64,000 nt of DNA from NCBI GenBank assembly GCA_963920575.1, contig OY986965.1:20378929-20442928 (forward strand). The letters are read 5' to 3'. Both the position numbers and the translations under genes were made by a program. This DNA is from Narthecium ossifragum (lineage: Eukaryota; Streptophyta; Magnoliopsida; Dioscoreales; Nartheciaceae). Under the pieces are notes generated by a model. It was not told the DNA's origin. It worked only from the letters and a program-made list of their open reading frames with translations, and searched no databases. Of the stretch, positions 33,928 to 44,560 are shown in pieces; position 1 is the first letter of the stretch; every line of letters starts with the position of its first letter.

Positions 33928-34720
33928 ACTAATTTATCTTAATCTAACGATTAATTGAATTTAATTTAACCCTAGGATGAATCCAGATTAACTCTTCAGT
34001 AAACCTAAATTACTCTATTGGAAAAGAAAGAAACTAATATTAGTTAAACCATGTTAACTAGGCTAATCTAAGAATGCAATAAAGAAGAATAGAAATTAAA
34101 CTGAAAGATCTTCATTAATAAAAAATTACCTTACAACTAGAACATGAACGTAGAAATCCATGCTTCAAGCATGTTACAATAGTGTCGGGGGGGTCTACAG
34201 TAGTGAGCAGAAAGTTATTTATATTTAAGGACCTAATAACTGCTCCCGCCTTGAGTGGTAATGGCGCAGATGAAGGAGATCGTGCGCTAACTGCGCCACA
34301 ACGGCTCCTGTCAGGTTCTATTCTGGTTTGGAGAGTATACGTGGTTGATGCTCCTTCATTGCACACGTCATGATTACGCTTGATTACTTATCATTCCTTG
34401 TCCACGTCATTCATGCATGTGTTTTATGACCTTAATTGACACATGTTTTAATTGCTTCTGGACGATGGCTTCAATTGGCTTGCTTCGTCATGACCTTTTG
34501 TCGATCATCATCATTTGCTTGCTTCATGCTTGTCTTTGGCCAATGATTTGGTTTCTTGCTATATGGACGATGCTCCATCCTTATACATATATATATGATC
34601 GCCTATTTGGTCGATGGGTTGCATCTGGATGATGAAAACCATATACTTATATGTCATCGGTCATTGCTTATTTTTGTCTACGTGTCTGTCATTAATTGTT
34701 TAGTCATTATTTTGGCTAAC
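33928..34720 (-). repeat. 3' LTR of the PMD element, part 2
   Basis: It continues the LTR interrupted at 18871 and aligns with 40869-41520 as far as GACGATGCTCCATCC. The last ~190 bases (34590-34720) have no counterpart in the truncated right LTR. The LTR would end ...GGCTAACA, but a solo LTR sits before the final A, which is at 36274. Confidence 0.85.
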
Positions 34721-36268
34721 TGATGTCTCCTAGACTCTACCACAAGTGCATGGGTTATGACAAGTAGAATAGGGCAAAAAAAATATAGTTTCCACAAGGA
34801 GGATGATTCAAGTACTAATGTATCCAAATTCTTATATTATCTAAGCAATCCAAACGAGATATAACACTGACAAATCTGAACTGAAAGCAAAGAAATATTA
34901 AATAGAAGAGTATGAAAGGTTTCTAGGATTTGGATTTCATCGATTGAATCTCTTCAATGAATTTTAATCTGGTTGCTGAAAATAGAACCTTGTCAATTAT
35001 CATAACTGAATTCCCTTTTTTATGTGAAATCCTCTTTCAAGGTATAACTCAAATACCTAAATTAATTCTATGTCTACTTTCGTGATCACAGGAATTAATT
35101 TAGATTCATTGGGCTCTTAGGAATCCTTGAACAAAAATCACCTTGTCATATGTTTATTTCTAACATATACTACCAAGGTTTGATGAAACCACGAACTAAT
35201 GTTAAACTTCAACTTTCGTTACTTCGTTCAACATCTGAAACATACAAGTCATGGCCAGTAACTTGCAAGAAAAAGAAACAATTTCATCAAATTGCAACTA
35301 ACAAGAATATTCTCAACAACCCAACTCAATTCAAATCAGAAACTCAATGACTTCATCCAAACCCTAGAATAAGTAAACTAGGTATTCATGGTTGATAGAA
35401 AGAAAACCAATGTTTCATAAAGACACATCGTCAATCAGAACTAGGATGAAGAGAATAGAATGAAAACTCTGATCCTCTTTTTCTGGCCGTCCTCTTCTTT
35501 TTCTGCTTCTTCTCTGGCCGTTCTCTGCTTCTTTCTGCTTCTTCCCTGGCCGTTCTCTGCTTCTTTTTTGCTTCTTTCTTTTCTGGCCCAGCCGTTCTCT
35601 GCTCTCTCCTCTCTGGCCGTTCTCTGCTTCTTTCTGCTTCTTTTCTCCTTCCAGCCATCTTTCCTAAAGTGTCCACCCTTTCTTCCATTAACCACATGCC
35701 AATCCCACTAATCAAGGAAAGATCAAATAAACTCCTAATATAACTAGGAAATGTGGTGCTCCCAGCTGGGATCTTCATGAATCAAATCTGGACTCCAAAA
35801 AATGAATCTCGTCCAACCCAAGTGCAGGTGCAGCAATTCCGAGTCTGATAGCTTCATCAATTTTTCTGTCTTTATTCAGCCTGAATCAGCAAAAACTCCA
35901 AACATCAAAGTTGTAGCGCTCTTCCTTAGCTTTCCAACGCATCCTGGATCATCCCAATCAGAGTTTGTATGAAGAAGTTATGTTCAAATTACTAACTGCT
36001 GTGCAGAATGTCCAGAATTGCTCAATTAGCTTCGTTTTGCACTTTAGGTCTTCAATTGCATCCAGGCCTAGCCCGAATTCTGCTTCTTCCCATCAGCCAA
36101 AGTTCAAATGATTCAATATCTAAATACCTGCAATTATCCAAAAATTCCCAAGAATTAAGTAAATGCAGAAGTCACCTAAAATTCTTGATAAAAGAGCAAG
36201 GAATGATGTAAAACACTTGAATCTGACAATCAATCTTAAGAAGATGTGTGGAAATAATTCCCGCATCA
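34721..36268 (+). mobile_element. Solo LTR (1.55 kb) with CTAAC duplication
   Basis: It starts TGATGTCTCCTAGACTCTACC and ends TTCCCGCATCA, with CTAAC at 34716-34720 and 36269-36273. The phrase CCACAAGTGCATGGGTTATG near 34740 is common in plant Ty1/copia or Ty3 LTR ends. No coding region is present. The orientation is not certain; a 35460-35650 run of CTTCTTTCTGCTTC-type repeats translates into shadows on both strands. Confidence 0.82.
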
Positions 36269-36274
36269 CTAACA

Positions 36275-36627
36275 TTTTGCCCCCCATGCTGTAATCGAGG
36301 AACATCTTTAATGACGAGGTGACCGCATCAGAAGTGATTTGACTGTTTTGCTTAATTATTCAAACTTAATCATAGCTGATGTTTGGGAAAATATATCGTT
36401 GTGCCGTTTCCTCCCTCTATCCAAATCTTTTCGGATTCCGCATTTAAACTTTTAGCACGTGACAACAAAAAGTCTTTTATTTAAGCCGCTTACCTCGGCT
36501 AGGAGAGAACCTTCTCTACCTCTCCTCTTCTTCCAATCTTTTAGGGCTTTATTTCTCCCCACCTACTATTGCGGTGGCGCTTTGTTTTCTTCATCTTTAC
36601 TCCGGTGTTTATTTTTCATCCATCGTC
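36275..36627 (+). promoter_or_regulatory. Polypurine tract of the PMD element and upstream region of the PMD gene
   Basis: TTTTGCCCCCC at 36275-36285 is the minus-strand polypurine tract. It is followed by about 340 bases of probable promoter and 5' untranslated region for the plus-strand PMD gene, with a weak TATA-like TTTATTTAAG at 36476-36485 and a pyrimidine-rich leader (CTACCTCTCCTCTTCTTCC). Promoter identification is inference. Confidence 0.5.
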
Positions 36628-39600
36628 ATGGGACATGAGATTAAAGCCGATGATGAAGTGCAGAAAGAAGTGAATGCAGCCGTCAGAGAGTTCAATGAAA
36701 GCATGAAGGCGGATGAGGTACGGAGTGCTTATCTGGTCCGGGATGGTGATTCTACCTCCAAGTTGTTTATCTTGGGTCATTGTTTTGTTCTGGAAAGCAT
36801 TCCTTCCGTTGTTCTTGAGGCTATGCCTTTCTTGTACTCTTTTCCCGTTTCTGGTGACTTGCCCCTTTCTCAAAACCTTAATATGTCTTCCCTTTCTTCG
36901 AAAAATCCTATCACCTCTTGGCCTTTGAATGATGACAAATTTGTTGAATGGCACAATAGGATGATTAACCATCCTGAGTCTAAGAAGATTTTTTCTGATG
37001 CTGGCATCTTAGACTTCCTGAATTTGAGCACTAGAATTCCTCATCTAGAAACTAACTTTCTTATCTCATCGCTCCTTTTTTTATTGACAGAGTATAAGAA
37101 TTTTGTTTTCCCTTTTGACACACTTACTATTACTTTGCTGGACATATCGCTCTTGACCGGTCTTTCTCCTCTCGACTCTCTTATATTGGCCAATATGAAA
37201 CTACCTGGCCGTGAAACAATCTTTGAGTCCAATAAGAATTATGGTCTGTTCATTAATACTGATGCTAAGCTAGCAGAGACCGATGGCCCTCCAAATTCCT
37301 GTGAACGATTAGCGTTCATTTACTATTGGCTTTGTAAATTTGTCATTTGCCTCCCTACTAAGAAACCTGTCAAGGGCTACATTCAACTCGCCCAAGAACT
37401 CGCTGCTAGCAAACAAGTTATTTCCCTTTCTTCTTTTATTTTGTCGGCCATTTATCGAGGTATGTATTTCACCCTTGATCAATTGAAAGAAGGTAGTACT
37501 CTGACAGGTTTTGGTCCTCCTTGGCTCGTCCAACTATGGCTTAGAGCCTATTTTCCTGAACTCCATGTGCCACCCTCATCATCATCGGCCAGAACTCAAT
37601 GCCATTTGTATCTTACTTCATTGTCTATTCCCAAATCTTTCCGACAAGTTTTAAATTATTTTTATATTTTGTCCACTTATTCTTCTTATCGTCCTTTCAA
37701 TTTCGATTCTCATCCGTCATCCATCAGTCCCTTACTTGATCTTTCCTCAAACCTAGATTATGTGCATAAGATATTGGCTTGGGCCCATTTTCTCATCAGT
37801 CGTGACCTGCATTTCGATATGGCTTGGGGCAATCCGAACAATAAGTGTGGGGTAGAAGTTTACGCTCCCAATTTTGCTGCTCGTCAATTTGCCTTGAAGC
37901 AGGCCTGACCAGTTCCACCATATTTCAGCTTCAACATCATCGCCCAAGAGCAAGGTGTCTTCCCCAACATTGATCGGGTTCTTCATGCAGAGAAAAGAGA
38001 ACACCTCCTTGTCAAGAGGTTTAAGCTTAGACCTTTTGAACCAACCCGTGATATTGAGACTACCACAGTCGATAGCTGAGATTCAATGGTCAAGGAGCGT
38101 CTTTTCTTCCTTGATAAAGATCTTGTTTTTGAGAATTTTACTCCTCCAAAGGAGAAGACAGGACGAAAGAAAGAAGTCGCTGGTCCTCAGCCAGACAAAA
38201 GAAAAAGAAAAGGTAGATTTTTAACCTTCTCTTTAATCATATAACGTTGTTTTCTCAATCTGATAAAAATATGATATGTAGGTTCTGATGATGAGGGCGA
38301 TGCATCGCCCAAAAAGAGACGTGGCAAAAGAAAGACTCCTGCCCAATCTCAACCATCTCCACAAATCCAACCATTTCTATCTCCAATTGCAAAGAAAGAG
38401 ACTGGCTCTCACAGCAGTCGACCAATCAGCCAATCTGCTCATGTCAAGTGAGTATTACCAAATTACCTCTCTTGTTTCATCTTCTTGATCTTCCTGACAT
38501 TTAAACTTCTATATCCTTAGGGTTGCCGTAGAGGGAGAATCCAGCACTTCCAGTTCTTTATATGCATCATCTTCCCCTCGCCCTGCAGCAACTACTCCTT
38601 TAGTCGTGGCCAATGCACCTATGCCCCAAATGGCCGAGGAAAATCCTCTGACTATTCCTAGCCAGGTTGATCAGAGTTTGCCAACAGACATCTCAACGAA
38701 ATCATCTTCTCAAATTGACGCACAAGTATGTTCCGGTCGTAGAGTCAAACATCTCGCCCAAAAGAATGCAAAACTATGAATAATTACACTTTGTTTATGA
38801 TCGATCTATCACCCATTATCTAATTTTTAAATTTGTAGGGGTCGAAGAGCGATAAAGCGGGTGATCAAAACTCTGATCAAGACGAGGAGAATGAGAATGA
38901 CGACAACCTCTTCGACATTCTGAATGCAGCCCCGACTAAACCAGGTTTGTCATTAACTGGTAAAGTACTCGTTCATGGGCCGTATAGTCTTCTACGAGAC
39001 CTTGGTAATGCGAGTATATCCTCTATATCAGCCTCGCGTGATGCACCGACCTCTCCAATTATGGCTGAGAAAATTTCGGCCGGGGCTATTGAGTCAAGTG
39101 TCACTATTCTTCCTCCAGTGACTACAACAGGAGAACCCACATCAACCTTTGCACACAACTCTGGTGCACCAGAACAATTAATGCCCGATGCCATTTTGCC
39201 AACCTCTACCAAGCTAACATATACTATTGATGTTCCGATAAGGACGACGGATGAGAGCCCTACGATGATGAATCCATCTTCGTCTTTTGTTACTCCACCA
39301 GCATGTCCATCGGGTTCTATTTCGTCCCAGGTATGCATCGTTTGACCTGACCCCTTAAATTTCTTTATCCACAACACTTTACTAAGAATTTATTCTTTTA
39401 GGACGAAATCGCCCAACTAATAAATACCATACAAGCAATCTCTGACTCATGGCATGCTATAATATCTGCCAAGAAGACTGTTGTTGATCCTGAAGCTACT
39501 CAAGGGGGTCAACATAAAGAATTAAGACGAGCTCTGGCCGAGTGCCTGGTCGTCTTAGAAAAGTTACCCGAAGAGGACTTCACCAAATCTGACAGTGAAG

Positions 39601-39668
39601 CTCTACACAGGGCACTAGCTCTTTTCCTTACTGTTCATCCAACAGCTTTGGGTCTGTCGTCCGATTAG
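36628..39668 (+). pseudogene. Plant mobile domain (PMD) gene, five exons, two in-frame TGA codons
   Basis: Starting at ATG 36628, exons can be placed at 36628-38212, 38282-38447, 38521-38725, 38839-39330 and 39402-39668. All four introns (69-113 bp) have GT...AG ends, phases agree at every junction, and total coding length is 2,715 bases, exactly 905 codons including the final TAG. Residues about 75-425 are a plant mobile domain: SGILDFLNLSTRIPH-like start, ISSLLFLLTEYKNFVFPFD, TITLLDISLLTGLSPLDS, YIQLAQELAASK, GPPWLVQLWLRAYFPEL, YAPNFAARQFALKQA. The later part is Lys-rich (KRKRK, KKRRGKRK), then Ser/Pro-rich, with a short helical C-terminus. Lesions: TGA at 37906-37908 and 38077-38079. PMD proteins include the MAIN/MAIL factors and many transposon-borne copies. 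Here the gene is antisense to its LTR element. TGA read-through is not assumed. Confidence 0.85.
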
Positions 39669-39966
39669 ACGAATTGTGATACTTTGTAGTTTTACATGTT
39701 CTTGTTGGCATTACAGATGATATTGTGTTTGAGCTTTTTTCCAATCCCTTCGATAATTTACCGTCGTCTATGTAGTCAAAAAAAGTACAATAAAATATGA
39801 TAAATTAACATATTTGGTTAAAATAGTTAAGGGGAATAAATTAATGATTTCCTCTCGCTAAATTTTTTTTTCTGTATTATAAAAACACATTCAATACTTT
39901 TAAAATGTATTTAAGATTCGTTTTTTTAAGAGTTTAAACTCACCCCCTAGTTGAGGATGACCATAT
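39669..39966 (+). other. 3' flank of the PMD gene
   Basis: About 300 bases with no gene, AT-rich. An AATAAA-like signal is at 39791-39796 (CAATAAAATATG), a candidate polyadenylation site for the PMD transcript. Confidence 0.4.
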
Positions 39967-40198
39967 CCTCACTCTCAGTACCAACCAAACATTAGAAAGA
40001 CAAAAAGTCTGTTAACTCAGTCTCCACTCCAGCACCAACCAAACAGCAGAAAGTCCAGAAGTCAGCCAACTCAATCTCCACTCCAACACCAACCAAACAG
40101 CAAAAACTGACAAGCCACTTCACAGGACTTCACTTTGCAAAAATACGCACTCCAAAAAGTAACTCCACTCCACCCAGTCCTGAGCAACCAAACAGGCC
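39967..40198. repeat. MITE-like element with three 54-bp tandem units
   Basis: Units start at 39967, 40021 and 40075; each has the pattern CTCCACTCCAGCACCAACC then AAACAGCAGAAAG. The right end (40130-40198) closes with GAGCAACCAAACAGGCCCTTA, which read inward is TAAGGGCCTGTTTGGTTGC, a terminus common to plant hAT and Tourist-like MITEs. The tandem unit itself resembles that terminus (CTGTTTGGTTGGTG then GGAGTGGAG), so the array looks like terminal sequence amplified in place. A matching left end is not seen. Confidence 0.6.
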
Positions 40199-40475
40199 CT
40201 TAGCCGGTTCAGACGAGCCAACTGATCGGACTGAATCTGATTTGACTCCAAATTGCGATCTCGTCGCAATCTCATCCGGATCTGACGATCGCGAACGCCC
40301 CTACTGGATCTATTCAATCACGTACATCAATCAAGGCTACGTGTGCACTACGCGGATGTGAAACCGACCGCCAATGCGCAATTTACCAAATTGCCCTTGG
40401 GGTCCAAAAGCAGCGATGCGATCAACCGATACTGTCGGGTTCAATTTGACCACTTTCTATAAAAATTGACACAGT
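40199..40475 (-). other. 5' leader of the PMD element
   Basis: On the minus strand this follows the primer site. It contains TTTGGTAAATTGCGCATTGG, GGTTTCACATCCGCGTAG and GATTGATGTACGTGATTG. These align with TTTGGTAAATTACCCTTGAA, GGTTTCACACGCG and ATGATGTATGTGCTTGAG near the 5' end of the LTRs at 863, 3287 and 8479. No gene is supported. Confidence 0.55.
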
Positions 40476-40493
40476 GTCCCACCGGGCGTGCCA
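40476..40493 (-). promoter_or_regulatory. Primer binding site of the PMD element
   Basis: On the minus strand TGGCACGCCCGGTGGGAC lies eight bases inside the right LTR (edge at 40502). This sequence is typical of TAT-lineage Ty3/gypsy elements. Confidence 0.78.
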
Positions 40494-40501
40494 AAAAATA
40501 T

Positions 40502-41520
40502 TGATGTGAAAATCTTACCGTAGATCGGCAATGGTCAAACTAGTCAAAATTAGGAAATCAAGGACGTGATAAGATTCAACTCCTTCAAATACTCAGTTCG
40601 AACGGAGGTGTCAAGTTAAATGGAAAAGATGATCAAACTTAATTAACTATATTTATAAAGATAGCAGTGATTAAAATCAAAGATAAATCTAAATTACTCT
40701 TAAATAAAATCTAATTTAATCTAAGATAATCTAAATCCATTAATTAAACCAGAAAAACTAAGACCAGTAACTAGAAAATGAAGAACAATATTCAAAACCT
40801 AACTAAATCTATATTATTTCTATACTAATCCTACAATCGGAAAGAACATAAACTACTTAGATTAAACTAATTTATCTTAATCTAAAGATTAATCTAATCT
40901 AATTTAACCCTAGGATCGATGAATCTAGATTAACTCTACAGTAAACCTAAATTAATCTACTGGAAAAGAAAGAAACTAAGATTAGTTAAACCAAGTTAAC
41001 TAGGCTAATCTAAGAAAGCAATAAAGAAGAGTAGAAATTAAATTGAAAGATCTTCATTAATAAAAAAATTAACTTACAACTAGAACAGGAACGTAGAAAT
41101 CCATGCTTCAGGTTACAATAGTGTCGGTGGGGTCTACAGTGGTGAACAGAAAGTTATTTATATCTAAGGACCTAATGACTGCTCCCGCTTTGAGTGGTAA
41201 TGGCGCATATGAAGGAGATCATGCGCTAACTGCGCTACAACGGCTCCTCTCACGTTCTATTCTGGTTTAGAGAGTGTATGTGGTCGATGCTCCTTCATTG
41301 CAGACGTGATGATTACGCTGGATTACTTATCGTTCCTTGTCCACGTCATTCCTGCATGAGTTTTATGACCTTAATTGACACATGTTTTAATTGATTCTAG
41401 ACGATGGCTTCAATTGGCTTGCTTCGTCATGACCTTTAGTCGATCATCGTCCTTTACTTACTTCATGCTTGTCTTTGACCGATGATTTGGTTTCTTATTA
41501 TTTGGACGATGCTCCATCCT
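40502..41520 (-). repeat. 5' LTR of the PMD element (outer end truncated)
   Basis: Plus-strand start TGATGTGAAAATCTTACCG. It runs uninterrupted through the point where the Athila-like element split the other copy, and stops at GACGATGCTCCATCC, about 190 bases before the expected end. The promoter end of the element is therefore lost. Confidence 0.85.
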
Positions 41521-42055
41521 ATGTACTTGGTCAGGAAGACCGCTCCTCAGTGTTGGAGCTCTTCATATAAAGTAGTCATAGCAAAATAAAGCAGTCAGTC
41601 AGCACAATGATAGCAGTCTTAAGAAACTTGAGCAGTAAGCAATGCAGATTTCAGAATTATTATGTGATGGTCTCTGCAAATAATTAACATATGCACAAAT
41701 TACATTATGCTGCTTCCTCGAAAGGTAAAATGTACGTTAACTCCGTGAAAAAGGACACACAAATCCATTAAGAGATGTTATTTTGACCATGCTCTGGAAG
41801 GCATATATAGAATTACTTTGGCTTATCAATAAATATAAAAAAGAATAACCGATTTAAAGAAACCAAAATATAAGTCCAGATTTCTATTTAGTCCATGTCG
41901 AGGTCATTGCCCTAAATTTTAACTGCATTTTTAAGGCAAATATTACATGTCTGAAGCCACTTTAGTATGCTCGCACAAAATTTCTCAATACTCACATAAT
42001 ATTAATCTTGAAGCACTTTGGAGAAATATTCGCTTACAGTAGTAAAATAAATTGA
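41521..42055. other. No gene seen
   Basis: AT-rich sequence between the truncated LTR and the carboxyltransferase fragments. No repeat or reading frame can be supported on either strand. Confidence 0.4.
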
Positions 42056-42098
42056 TTGATTTAACAGGCACCTCTTGGTGGAGAACATGCTATTATAT
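42056..42098 (+). pseudogene. Carboxyltransferase-alpha exon fragment, second copy, part 1
   Basis: TTAACAGGCACCTCTTGGTG followed by GAGAACATGCT matches the intron-exon junction at 45074-45112 (TTAACAGGAACCTCTTGGTG then GAGCACATGCT), which encodes EPLGGAHA. It ends where a LINE fragment begins. Confidence 0.55.
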
Positions 42099-42099
42099 G

Positions 42100-42540
42100 T
42101 CATGCATATCTACATGACGGTCTCGAAAACCCATCGGACCTCCCGCAGGAGTCCACTGAAAAACGGCATGATTCTGCCTACATTTCCTTGCCACACCATC
42201 AGCCCAAGTGTTTTTAGTTCTGGGTAGATAGATAGACAAACAAAACAAACTCAAAGCTCATGGCCAAAGCCCAAATGTCCGCAAGAACCCTTTCTATCCC
42301 AACAGGCCAGACGCGCCTCCCACACAGGATGTCCACTCCTACGTGCGAATCAGATTCAAGGATAACTCGTTGGCGACCAAACTCCTTTGCCCATCCCATC
42401 GCTTTGAGCACGGCTATCAGATCCGCTTCCAGCATTGACCTCGCCTCGATGGGCTCCCCTCTCGCCCATAAAGGCTCACCCGCCCCATCCAACTCAACAG
42501 CTCCGACCGCACACGACGTCGTGAATCTGAAAAGGCAAAG
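42100..42540 (-). pseudogene. LINE 3'-end fragment: RNase H-like domain
   Basis: The minus-strand frame 42492-42214, extended beyond it, encodes EARSMLEADLIAVLKAMGWA, RQRVILESDSHVGVDIL, RVLADIWALAMSFEFVLF, and after a frameshift WADGVARKC. This is the RNase H fold (RVT_3) found at the C-terminus of plant LINE ORF2 and in related host proteins; the ESDS motif carries an expected catalytic aspartate. No reverse transcriptase precedes it. A host RNase H-like gene fragment is an alternative, but the strongly conserved LINE-like flow favours a LINE. Confidence 0.7.
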
Positions 42541-42590
42541 GTTTAAAGAAAAGAGAAGGGAAGTTTGCTCTAAATATGAACACTGGTACT
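42541..42590 (+). pseudogene. Carboxyltransferase-alpha fragment, second copy, part 2
   Basis: AAGAAAAGAGAAGGGAAGTT followed by TGCTCTAAATATGAACA closely matches 45507-45540 in the main pseudogene. Together with 42056-42098 it suggests a second, mostly deleted copy split by the LINE fragment. Confidence 0.5.
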
Positions 42591-42652
42591 CGAATCACAA
42601 TATCATACAAAGAAATATATAGCTTCACGGTTTGGAGAATGAGGAGTTTATT

Positions 42653-44135
42653 ACACTTTGACAGGTGTTGTATTATCGACTTGCAACGACAAGGGAGCAA
42701 AAGGAGAGGCCGTTGGATGTTCAGTTGTTGGAGTTGTTGGTGCTTGTTCCGGAGGTTGCTTATCACCACTTGAGGACGAAGCAAAGCACTGCTCACGTTT
42801 CAGATTTTTTTTTTGCCGTTCGCGTTCCCTCCTCCGGGCCTGCCCTAACTGGCGAGCATTAATGAATCGGGTTGGAGACGGCCCATTTGTTACAGACGCA
42901 CTAAAGGTTTCTTCAACGGGTCTTGTCACAACATTTGTATCTTTAATTGTTCTCGGCGCTTCAAGAATGTTCGATAAAGTTTCATATGAAGAATGCACCG
43001 GATGAGTTGTCGGATTGCGATGGTATGGTCCACGCGCTATACGTCTTTCTTGTCTTTCACGCTCTCTTCGTCGTCGTTGTCCCAAACTTCGGACAGTCAA
43101 AGAGACTTGTGGGCACGTAGGTCTTAAATCATTGGAGGCCACATTCACCTAATAAATTTATGTAAAGTGCACACTTTTTATTATTTTAGAATAATAAATT
43201 TTTAAAAAAATATCCACCACCCTAGTTGGATTATAATATGTTAGTAATATGCTTTAGAATAACCCAAGTAGTACATTGTAACTTTTGTTCTAACCTTTCA
43301 TCTAAATGAACACATCCGGTAAGATAGCATGTCAATGTTTTGCAAGACCTAGGGTGCTTCTTAATTGCACTTATCTTATTCATATTATTTTAAGCTAATT
43401 CTATTTATAAAAAAAAATTCCTACACGCTGCTTGAATTAGAATATATTAGTAACATGCTTTACTTACCCTAACATGCTTTACTTATCTAACAAAGTACAT
43501 TTAGATCAAATCTTATCTAGTTGATTTTTCTTGCACTTACCAAAGGTGGTTGCATGGTATGGTGGTCGTGATCAGAGCGAATATCGACACGAACCCCGCT
43601 ATTCTGTAACATCTCAACAATTTGCTGGATATTAATATATATTGCTAAGTAACGAAAAAAAATTAATAAGTATGAATTACGCATAGGTAATTACTGTTTT
43701 TGCAATTAAAAAATATGTAACTCAACTAAGAGTAACTCATCGATCCGAAATTGACCACGTGATCCATTTTGTTAGCAAGATTGTGGATAATAAATATAAG
43801 ACACGAGGAGATCAGAAAATGGTCAAAAATTCTAAAACCTGTAGAATAGAAACCAATGAAGAATCCTATGGTGTTTAAACCATTCCTGGGGTTAAATGAA
43901 GAGAAAAAAAAAGGAACTGAGAAAGCTTTTGGTTTGAACCAACCGCACTCAATCATTTCATGTGTTTTGTGAGAGGCATGTGTGGGGATTATATTAACTA
44001 AAAGTGATTAATGTATGTTGAGAAATAGATATCCTTGCCTGAGGGCAGCAAGAAGGCTACTGATATGAGCTCTCAGGTACTTCACTCGGAATTGTCGTCC
44101 AGCGTCGCGTTGTGTGGCATAGGATAATTAACCTG
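42653..44135 (-). pseudogene. Unclassified minus-strand coding exons
   Basis: Three candidate exons, read right to left. Exon 1 near 44135-44030 reads LSYATQRDAGRQFRVKYL then RAHISSLLAALRQ, after a TTGCAG acceptor and before a possible GC-type donor (CAGGCAAGG). Exon 2 at about 43616-43542 reads QIVEMLQNSGVRVDIRSDHD then HHTMQPPL, between ...CCAG and GTAAGTGC. Exon 3 at 43150-42653 starts at a TTATTAG acceptor and encodes about 165 residues with two copies of LGQxRRRERERQ (residues about 22-34 and 105-117) and a Pro/Thr-rich tail ending NTTPVKV before a stop. I do not recognise the protein. Arg/Glu-rich repeats of this kind also occur near the N-termini of Helitron proteins, but nothing here proves that. 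The exon linkage is inferred. Confidence 0.4.
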
Positions 44136-44560
44136 CAACGGATATCCACCACTCAAACCAGCCTTAGAAATTTAAATTAACATTCTTCAAACTTATGACT
44201 GTTAATTTCTATTTCCATGAATTATCAGAGTCAAAAATTCAGAAAGAAGCCCTAGTTCGAATAAAAAACTCATACCAATATGAATGAAATTAAATTCAGT
44301 TGAGAATAGAAGAAACCTGGAATATAACGAGCCAAGAATTCACCATTTTCATGGATGTACGTACATGTAGGAGGGTTGCCATCGAATTGCTTCAAAGACT
44401 AAAATTGGCGATCAGGTTAGCATGTGGCTTAGTATGCCATGACTGCAGACTGACATCTCACATTCAAGGCCAACCTATTAGCAAGCATAAAAGAACATCA
44501 ATGCTATGTGCAAATTATGTGTCTTGAAACATTAATTTTTCCACAATGTTTAATCAAAAT
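44136..44560. other. No gene seen
   Basis: AT-rich sequence; a short plus-strand frame at 44300-44527 has no recognisable content. It may hold decayed introns of the pseudogene that follows. Confidence 0.35.

Larger units (their letters stand above)
18508..41520 (-). mobile_element. Minus-strand TAT-like Ty3/gypsy derivative carrying an antisense PMD gene
   Basis: Two copies of a ~1.1-kb repeat in the same orientation bracket the region: left copy 18508-18871 plus 33928-34720 plus base 36274, right copy 40502-41520. Next to the inner edge of the right copy, on the minus strand, is TGGCACGCCCGGTGGGAC (40493-40476), a primer site of the kind found in TAT-lineage elements. Next to the left copy is CCCCCC (36280-36285), a polypurine tract on the minus strand. 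The repeats are therefore LTRs of one element transcribed leftward. No gag or pol is recognisable. The only gene, a PMD gene at 36628-39668, runs on the opposite strand. About 6.4 kb remains after removing the Athila-like element and the solo LTR. The outer end of the right LTR is truncated after CTCCATCC, so the target duplication cannot be checked. Confidence 0.78.

Noticed and set aside
35431..35778. Lys/Glu-rich minus-strand frame in the solo LTR
   Set aside because: Produced by CTTCTTTCTGCTTC-type simple repeats; no domain.
37906..38079. TGA codons in the PMD gene as recoding (selenocysteine or read-through) or as introns
   Set aside because: No supporting RNA structure can be judged, neither codon lies in a conserved catalytic site, and simple transition decay explains both. 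An intron from 37849 to 37928 would remove the first TGA but also the conserved YAPNFAARQF block.
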